Shown one piece after another: positions 59,023 through 64,000 of a DNA stretch of 64,000 nucleotides. The notes beneath the pieces are model-generated. The model ran no database searches and was not told the origin of the DNA. It saw nothing but the letters and a program-made list of their open reading frames with translations. Location of the stretch: positions 124,001-188,000 of the forward strand of contig JADKIY010000006.1 of assembly GCA_016722575.1 (NCBI GenBank), written 5' to 3'. A program made the position numbers and the translations under genes. How positions within the stretch are numbered: position 1 is the first letter of the stretch; each line of letters starts with the position of its first letter. Origin of the DNA: Elusimicrobiota bacterium. GTDB taxonomy: Bacteria; Elusimicrobiota; Elusimicrobia; FEN-1173.

Positions 59023-59741
59023 CCGTCGCGCCTCTGCTGTTTTCCGTCGTTTCCGTGGGCGCCACCTTGGGCGGCGCCCAATTGATTTTGCGCCGCCCCG
59101 CCTGGGCCGAGGCCCATCTTTGGCGCATCCTGGCTTTCGGCAGCGGCGTCCTTTTGGCCATGACCTTTTTGCATCTTCTGCCCGAAGCCTGGGGCATGAA
59201 TCCCCGGTGGGCGAGCGGCGCGGTTTTGGCGGCCCTGGGGGGGCTCTTTGTCCTGGAGGAATTCACCGTGGTTCACGCTTGCGGCGAAGTGGCGGAGCAT
59301 TGCGTGCGGCACCACGTCGGCTACGGCGCCCTGGCGGCCCTCTTCCTCCACAGCTTGGCCGATGGATTGGCCATCGCCTTTGCTTTTCAATCCTCCCAAA
59401 CCCTGGGCACCGCGGTGGCTTTGGCGGTGGTCGTCCACAAATTTTCGGACGGCATGACGCTGTCGTCCCTCTTTTTGGGCGCGGGCCACGCCCCGGGCCG
59501 GGCGGGGCGCCTCTCCGGCGTGTTGTCGTTGGCGACTCCGCTCGGGGTTTTGATCGGCGGCGTTTTGGGGCCCCGGGCCACGGGTCCCGGGCTGGCGGTG
59601 CTCCTGGGGTTGGCCGGCGGCGGTTTCCTTTATGTGAGCATGGCCGACGTTTTGCCGCGGATTCACCGCAATCGCGATCCGTGGTGCTGGGCCTTTTTGG
59701 CCCTGGGCATGATCGCGGGCGCCACGCTCCCTCACCCATGA
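59019..59741 (+). CDS. ZIP-family metal transporter
   Basis: A 240-residue membrane protein with about eight helices. Metal-site segments typical of ZIP proteins are visible: LLAMTFLHLLPEA, LFLHSLADGLAIAFAF (helix 4) and VVVHKFSDGMTLSSL (helix 5). It would move zinc or a similar divalent ion towards the cytoplasm. The ATG overlaps the msbA stop and its own stop overlaps thiS, so it is translationally coupled on both sides. Confidence 0.87.
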   Translation: MTVAPLLFSVVSVGATLGGAQLILRRPAWAEAHLWRILAFGSGVLLAMTFLHLLPEAWGMNPRWASGAVLAALGGLFVLEEFTVVHACGEVAEHCVRHHVGYGALAALFLHSLADGLAIAFAFQSSQTLGTAVALAVVVHKFSDGMTLSSLFLGAGHAPGRAGRLSGVLSLATPLGVLIGGVLGPRATGPGLAVLLGLAGGGFLYVSMADVLPRIHRNRDPWCWAFLALGMIAGATLPHP

Positions 59742-59938
59742 AACTCCAGGTCAACGGCGAAGAGAAGGACGTGGCGTCCGTGGCCACCCTGGCGGATTTT
59801 TTGGCGGCTTTGAACCTGGCCCCGGGACGGCTGGCTTGTGAAGTGAACGGCGCGGTGGTCCGGCGGGCCGACTACGGCGCCACCGCCCTTCGCGAAGGCG
59901 ATCAAATCGAAATTGTTCAAATGATCGGCGGCGGTTGA
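59738..59938 (+). CDS. thiS: Thiamine biosynthesis sulfur carrier protein ThiS
   Basis: A 66-residue ubiquitin-like protein ending in the required Gly-Gly (MIGGG, with one extra Gly as in many homologues). It carries the thiocarboxylate sulfur used by ThiG. The central VNGAVVRRADY and REGDQIEIVQMIGGG match the family. It starts in the overlap with the transporter stop, too small to be noticed from size alone, and lies 42 bases before thiG. Confidence 0.92.
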   Translation: MKLQVNGEEKDVASVATLADFLAALNLAPGRLACEVNGAVVRRADYGATALREGDQIEIVQMIGGG

Positions 59939-59980
59939 CCCTCGCGGCCCTTCCGAAAAGTTAAAATCAAGGAGAATTTC

Positions 59981-60772
59981 ATGAACGACCGACCCCTGAT
60001 CATCGCCGGACGAACCCACGCTTCCCGCCTCATTGTCGGGACCGGCAAATACAAAACCATGGATCTCATGGAAGCGGCCCTGCGCGCCTCCGGCGCCGAC
60101 ATGGTGACCGTGGCCATTCGCCGGGTCAATTTGAACGACCGGACGGCCGACGAATTTTGGCGGCACTTGCCCAAAAACATGGTGATTCTTCCCAACACCG
60201 CCGGCTGCTACAACGCGGCCGACGCCGTGCGCGTCTCTCGACTGGCCCGGGAGGCCTTGGACACCCCGCTGATCAAGCTCGAGGTCCTGGGCGACCCCAA
60301 AACGCTTTTGCCCGACGCGGCCGGCCTGGTGGAAGCCACCAAAATTCTGGTGGCCGACGGGTTCCAGGTCCTGGCCTACACCAACGACGATCCCATTTTG
60401 GCGAAGCGGTTGGAGGACATGGGGGTCGCGGCCGTGATGCCCCTGGCCGCTCCCATCGGTTCCGGCCGGGGCATTCAAAACCCCATTCACATTCAATTCA
60501 TTCGGGAAGCCGTGACCACGGTGCCCGTGATCGTGGACGCCGGCGTCGGCACCGCCTCGGACGCCGCCGTGGCGATGGAATTGGGCGTTGACGGCGTGTT
60601 GATGAACACGGCCATCGCCGAAGCCCAGGACCCGGTGCGCATGGCGGAGGCCATGCGGCTCGGGGTGGAAGCGGGCCGCGCCGCCTTCCTCGCCGGGCGG
60701 ATGCCGCGGCGCGAATACGCCCAGGCCTCGTCGCCGTTGGCCGGCACGGTGTCGGCCGCGGGGCCGAAATGA
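59981..60772 (+). CDS. thiG: Thiazole synthase ThiG
   Basis: A 263-residue TIM-barrel enzyme that builds the thiazole phosphate of thiamine from deoxyxylulose phosphate, a glycine-derived imine and ThiS-thiocarboxylate. The Schiff-base lysine is K99 in LIKLEVLGD. RLIVGTGKYKTMDLM, PLAAPIGSGRGIQNP and VIVDAGVGTASDAAVAMELG, here within the size limit, are all conserved. The ATG follows AAGGAG. thiF and thiH/thiO are not in the window. Confidence 0.95.
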   Translation: MNDRPLIIAGRTHASRLIVGTGKYKTMDLMEAALRASGADMVTVAIRRVNLNDRTADEFWRHLPKNMVILPNTAGCYNAADAVRVSRLAREALDTPLIKLEVLGDPKTLLPDAAGLVEATKILVADGFQVLAYTNDDPILAKRLEDMGVAAVMPLAAPIGSGRGIQNPIHIQFIREAVTTVPVIVDAGVGTASDAAVAMELGVDGVLMNTAIAEAQDPVRMAEAMRLGVEAGRAAFLAGRMPRREYAQASSPLAGTVSAAGPK

Positions 60773-61833
60773 AGCGCCTCTTTTTGGTCGGCCTGGCTCT
60801 GGGGTCACTCCTGGCGGCCGCGCCCGCCGGTGCCAAGCCCCGGTCGGGTTTGGACGGTTCGGTTTTTCTCGGAAAACCCTCGGGCGCCCGTTTTCTGGGG
60901 CTGGGAGAATCCGGCGCGGCTTTGCCCGGGACGCCCCAGGCCCCCATGTACAATCCCGCCGCCCTGGACACCCTCTCGGCGACCCAGCTGGGGTTGGATT
61001 TTGACATCGCCAATCAGAGCGCCCTTCCCAAAGACGCCATTCTCCGGGCCTCCTCCCTTCGGGGACGGAAGCTCACCTACGTGGGGTTCGCCGCCCCGAC
61101 CAAGGCGGTGTTCTATCGGCCCCTGGCCGACTTTGACGAAACCACGGTCACGGTGGCCACAGACCCGGCGAATAATTTTATTCAAAGCTCCCTGCAGGTC
61201 TCCCAATTCGGGATCAGCGCCTCGCAAAAGACCGAAAAGGGCTACAGCGTGGGGTTGGGCCTCTCCTACCTCACCGGCCGCCGGGGGTTCGCCCAAGCCG
61301 CCTCCGGCCAGCCGCCCGTTCTCGAAATCGCCGACGGCAACGGGTTCGCTTTGGATTGGGGATTTCGGGACCAGCAGGGTCCCGTGCTTTACGGCCTGTC
61401 GATTTTGAATTTCCCGGGCATTATTTATTGGGATCGTTACAAAGCGGATCAACTGCCGGTGGTGGGACGGGCCGGATTGGGGTTTCAACCGGTGCCCGGA
61501 GTCGTTTTCTACAGCGACTACGAAAAACGGTTTAAGAGCGGCGCGCCCAAACCCCATTTCTGGCACTTCGGATTGGAAATCGCGCCGCTGCCCTGGCTGG
61601 CCCTCCGGGGCGGGGCCCTGAGCTCGGATTTCAACGACCGAAACAAGACCGTCTACAGCTACGGCTTGAGCCTGGCCACCCCCCAGAAGCACACGTTGGA
61701 TTTGGCCCTGCGGACCGAACACCTTCAAGACCAGCGCGTTTACCGGTATGGTTTGTCGCTGAACTTCCCCTTGCCCCAGGAAGAGGATCCCCGGGCCTCT
61801 TCCAAATCGTCCGGGGGATCGCCCCGGAAATAA
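60769..61833 (+). CDS. PorV/UPF0164-like outer-membrane protein
   Basis: A 354-residue protein with a signal peptide (cleavage near AGAKPRS). The motif ARFLGLGESGAALPGTPQA then YNPAALD is typical of the PorV/PorQ/UPF0164 group of FadL-like barrels; the remaining residues alternate as barrel strands. The C-terminal 15-20 residues are Ser/Gly/Lys-rich, unlike a normal barrel end. PorV members help type IX secretion in Bacteroidota, but the group also occurs without that system, and no other T9SS gene is here. The ATG overlaps the thiG stop. Confidence 0.7.
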   Translation: MKRLFLVGLALGSLLAAAPAGAKPRSGLDGSVFLGKPSGARFLGLGESGAALPGTPQAPMYNPAALDTLSATQLGLDFDIANQSALPKDAILRASSLRGRKLTYVGFAAPTKAVFYRPLADFDETTVTVATDPANNFIQSSLQVSQFGISASQKTEKGYSVGLGLSYLTGRRGFAQAASGQPPVLEIADGNGFALDWGFRDQQGPVLYGLSILNFPGIIYWDRYKADQLPVVGRAGLGFQPVPGVVFYSDYEKRFKSGAPKPHFWHFGLEIAPLPWLALRGGALSSDFNDRNKTVYSYGLSLATPQKHTLDLALRTEHLQDQRVYRYGLSLNFPLPQEEDPRASSKSSGGSPRK

Positions 61834-61864
61834 AAAACCCGGAACCGAAGTCCCGGGTTTTTTT
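61834..61864. terminator. Bidirectional rho-independent terminator
   Basis: AAAACCCGG (61834-61842) pairs with CCGGGTTTT (61853-61861). A run of T follows on the plus strand and a run of A precedes, so both the PorV-like gene (+) and rpmB (-) can end here. It fills the 49-base gap between these convergent genes. Confidence 0.88.
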
Positions 61865-61882
61865 GAAAAACAATCCGCGGCG

Positions 61883-62074
61883 TTAGGCGGCTTTGTGAAC
61901 GCGGCCCGACCGCAGGCAGCGGGTGCAAACGTACTTGCGGCGGGGACCGCCGTCGGTGGCGACTTTCACCCGCTGAAGGTTGGGCAGAAAGCGGCGATTG
62001 GTTTTGCGGTGCGAGTGGCTGACGGATTTGCCGGTCGAAACGCCCTTGTCGCACACGCTGCAACGGTAAGCCAT
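61883..62074 (-). CDS. rpmB: 50S ribosomal protein L28
   Basis: A 63-residue ribosomal protein. MAYRCSVCDKG, SHSHRKTNRRFLPNLQRV and YVCTRCLRSGRV are diagnostic. Two CxxC pairs (CSVC and CTRC) make this the zinc-binding (C+) form. The start is the ATG at 62074, ten bases after AAGGAG; an ATG six bases earlier is too close to that site. Confidence 0.95.
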   Translation of the reverse strand: MAYRCSVCDKGVSTGKSVSHSHRKTNRRFLPNLQRVKVATDGGPRRKYVCTRCLRSGRVHKAA

Positions 62075-62130
62075 TGACATCTCCTTGGGAAGCCCCGCGG
62101 GGGGGCGGTTCCGTCTACTTAAGACGAAGA

Positions 62131-62159
62131 ATGTTACCAATTTTCCCGGTGGAATTCAA
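62131..62159 (-). promoter_or_regulatory. Predicted promoter of rpmB
   Basis: On the minus strand TTGAAT (62159-62154), a 17-base spacer and TAACAT (62136-62131), each 4 of 6. The -35 box abuts the recG start codon, so the divergent genes share this short region. Confidence 0.4.
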
Positions 62160-64000
62160 ATGACGCCTCCCACGGTCCTTTCCTCCCCCGACGCCGCGCC
62201 CGACGCGACGCCCCTTCGGTTTTTGAAGGGCGTCGGCCCGGAACGATCGAAGGCGCTGCGCCAATTGGGCCTCGAAACGGTCCAGGACCTCCTCTTTTAC
62301 CTCCCCCGCGCCCACGAAGATCGACGAATCGTCGACGACCCGGGCCGGGTCCCTCCGGGAGCCAAAGCGGCCCTCGCCGGCGTCGTCCAAACCTTCGAGG
62401 TCTCCTCCGCCGGAAAAGACTTGAGTCTCGGCCGGGCGGTGTGTCGGGGGGCCGCCGGTCCCTTTGAGGCGGTGTGGTTCCGCCGCCGTTCCTACCGCTA
62501 CGATGTTTTCCAAAACCTGACGCAGCAATTAATCCCCGGCGTCCGCTTGGCCGTTTTCGGCCCTTTGGAGCGGGGGCCCCGGGGCTGGTCGGTGCGGGTG
62601 GAGGATTTCGAGCTTCCGCCCGCCGACGGGGGCGCCCTCCTTCACGTCGGCCGTTGGACGCCCGTTTACGAATTGACGGAGAAAGTGAACGGCCGATGGC
62701 TTCGGGGCGTGGCGGCGGCGGCCCTCCAACGATGGGCGGACCGCGTTCCCGACCCCCTGCCCGACGCCCTTCGCCGCTCCCAGGATTTGGACCCCCTCGC
62801 GCGGAGTCTCCGGGAATTTCACTTCCCCTCGGACGAGGCCGCCCGGGATCGGGCCCGGCGGCGCCTGGCCTTCGACGAATTTTTCCTGATGGAACTGGCC
62901 ATGGCCAAGGTCCGCCGGCGCCGGCACGACGGCCCCCCGGCCGTTCCCTGCGCGCCCACCCGGCGCCTATTGACGCCCTTTCGGGAACGCCTCGGATTTG
63001 AATTCACGGCGGCCCAGAAACACGTCATCAACGAAATTTTCGCCGATATGGCGGAAGCCCGGCCCATGAGCCGTTTGCTCATGGGGGACGTGGGCTCCGG
63101 AAAAACGGCGGTGGCGTTTTCGGCCCTGCTGCTGGCCATTGAAAACGGCGGCCAGGCCGCCCTGATGGCGCCGACGGAAATCCTGGCCGAACAACACGCC
63201 CACGGGGCCGCCCGCCTGCTCGAGGGGCTCCCGCTCCGGTGGGCGCTTTTGACCGGCGGGCGCACGGCCGCCCAAAAAAAACGGGACCGGGAGGCCCTGG
63301 AACGGGGGGACATCGACTTGGCCATCGGCACCCACGCGCTTCTGGAGGAAGGGGTGTCCTTCCGCCGCCTGGGGGCCGTCGTCATCGACGAACAACACCG
63401 CTTCGGCGTGGCCCAACGGGCCGCCCTGTCCGCCAAGGGCCCCGCGCCCCACGCCCTTCTCACCACCGCGACCCCCATTCCCCGGACCCTGGCCCTCACG
63501 CTTTACGGGGATTTGGCGGTGTCGGTTCTCGATCAGTCGCCCCCGGGACGGCCCGGGATCGTTACTCAATGGTCGCCGGAACCCACCGCCTGGGGCGCGG
63601 TGCGGCGCGCCGTGGCCCAGGGGCGTCAGGCCTACGTTGTTTTTCCTCTCGTGGAAATGTCCGAGCGCCTGGATCTCCGCGCCGTTCTGGACGGGTGGAA
63701 GCGGCTCAAAGACGAGGTGTTCGGGGGATTGTCCGTCGGTCTTCTGCACGGACGCCTCAAAAGCAGGGACAAGGAAGCCGCCATGAACGCCTTCGCCCGG
63801 GGGGAAACTCAAATCCTCTGCGCCACCCCGGTGATCGAGGTGGGGGTCGATGTGCCCAACGCCACGGTGATGGTGATTTTGAACGCCGAGCGTTTCGGTT
63901 TGGCCCAACTTCACCAACTGCGGGGCCGGGTCGGCCGGGGGCGCCACGCCTCCGAATGCCACCTGGTGTCCCATTTAAAAGACACGGAGGCCGCGGTTCG
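62160..64000 (+). CDS. recG: ATP-dependent DNA helicase RecG (3' end outside window)
   Basis: The first 613 codons of RecG, a branch-migrating helicase that regresses stalled forks. The frame is open from the ATG at 62160 to the window edge. An N-terminal helix-hairpin-type segment (LKGVGPERSKALRQLGL) and the wedge OB domain (about 60-190) precede the helicase core. Walker A is MGDVGSGKTAVAF, the DExH box is VVIDEQHRFGVAQR, motif III is LLTTATPIPRTLAL, and motif VI is QLRGRVGRGRHASECHL. Start choice is supported by the divergent rpmB promoter just upstream. About 80-100 residues are probably missing. Confidence 0.95.
   Translation, partial: MTPPTVLSSPDAAPDATPLRFLKGVGPERSKALRQLGLETVQDLLFYLPRAHEDRRIVDDPGRVPPGAKAALAGVVQTFEVSSAGKDLSLGRAVCRGAAGPFEAVWFRRRSYRYDVFQNLTQQLIPGVRLAVFGPLERGPRGWSVRVEDFELPPADGGALLHVGRWTPVYELTEKVNGRWLRGVAAAALQRWADRVPDPLPDALRRSQDLDPLARSLREFHFPSDEAARDRARRRLAFDEFFLMELAMAKVRRRRHDGPPAVPCAPTRRLLTPFRERLGFEFTAAQKHVINEIFADMAEARPMSRLLMGDVGSGKTAVAFSALLLAIENGGQAALMAPTEILAEQHAHGAARLLEGLPLRWALLTGGRTAAQKKRDREALERGDIDLAIGTHALLEEGVSFRRLGAVVIDEQHRFGVAQRAALSAKGPAPHALLTTATPIPRTLALTLYGDLAVSVLDQSPPGRPGIVTQWSPEPTAWGAVRRAVAQGRQAYVVFPLVEMSERLDLRAVLDGWKRLKDEVFGGLSVGLLHGRLKSRDKEAAMNAFARGETQILCATPVIEVGVDVPNATVMVILNAERFGLAQLHQLRGRVGRGRHASECHLVSHLKDTEAAV

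Noticed and set aside
60769..61833. Evidence for a type IX secretion system from the PorV-like gene
   Set aside because: PorV/UPF0164-like barrels occur widely without T9SS, and no other Por/Spr/Gld gene is in the window.
1..64000. CRISPR array, prophage, integrase, transposase or toxin-antitoxin pair
   Set aside because: No regularly spaced direct repeats and no recombinase or phage protein were seen. The XRE regulator stands alone and has no toxin partner.

Overview
The window reads as one continuous stretch of chromosome from a GC-rich, diderm (LPS-making) bacterium. Outer-membrane biology dominates: a full lipid A gene run, TamB, BamA, a Skp/OmpH-like chaperone, MsbA, LolCD, a porin and a PorV/UPF0164-like protein. 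A type III glutamine synthetase, a MoxR-Bat cluster, a B12/radical SAM protein and very tight gene packing with many 4-base start/stop overlaps would fit Elusimicrobiota or a similar deep-branching diderm phylum. That placement is inference, not something the sequence proves. I saw no tRNA, rRNA, CRISPR array, prophage or insertion sequence.

Layout. 1-11152 (+): the end of an alcohol dehydrogenase, HU, an alanine/threonine block (alaC-hom-thrC), a branched-chain amino acid ABC transporter (livJ-H-M-G-F) with an M23 lipoprotein gene embedded in it, and cinA. 11149-15007: an XRE regulator, rsmA, then a degenerate EAL protein and an outer-membrane porin on the minus strand. The porin has a long leader with two terminator/antiterminator-like structures. 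15466-23427 (+): moxR, a DUF58 gene and the Bat genes, including a BatB-BatC fusion. 23593-25755: glnN with its own promoter and terminator. 25918-31626 is the accessory part: an ankyrin-like protein; a minus-strand locus with a geranylgeranyl-reductase-like flavoprotein, a linalool dehydratase/isomerase-like protein and a small membrane protein; a winged-helix regulator with a membrane partner; a SEC-C protein; and a decayed, repeat-bearing intergenic region. 31627-42529 (+): a B12/radical SAM protein, prfB with its programmed +1 frameshift, a HAMP protein, a lone receiver, lysS, lolC/lolD, ilvE and clpC. 42594-59022 (+): an envelope supercluster, tamB-bamA-ompH-lpxD-lpxC-fabZ-lpxA-lpxI-Gfo/Idh-lpxB-msbA. 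59019-64000: a ZIP transporter, thiS-thiG, a PorV-like protein, rpmB (minus) and the 5' part of recG.

How the genes work together. The envelope supercluster holds most of what is needed to make, flip and anchor lipid A and to insert outer-membrane proteins. The most interesting regulatory signals are (i) the porin leader, with two U-tract terminators that each overlap a competing upstream hairpin, and (ii) a repeated operator-like element lying the same distance upstream of the start codons of two minus-strand transcription units, one of which encodes a winged-helix regulator. The flavoprotein / linalool-isomerase-like / small membrane protein trio under one of those sites is the best candidate here for an undescribed pathway.
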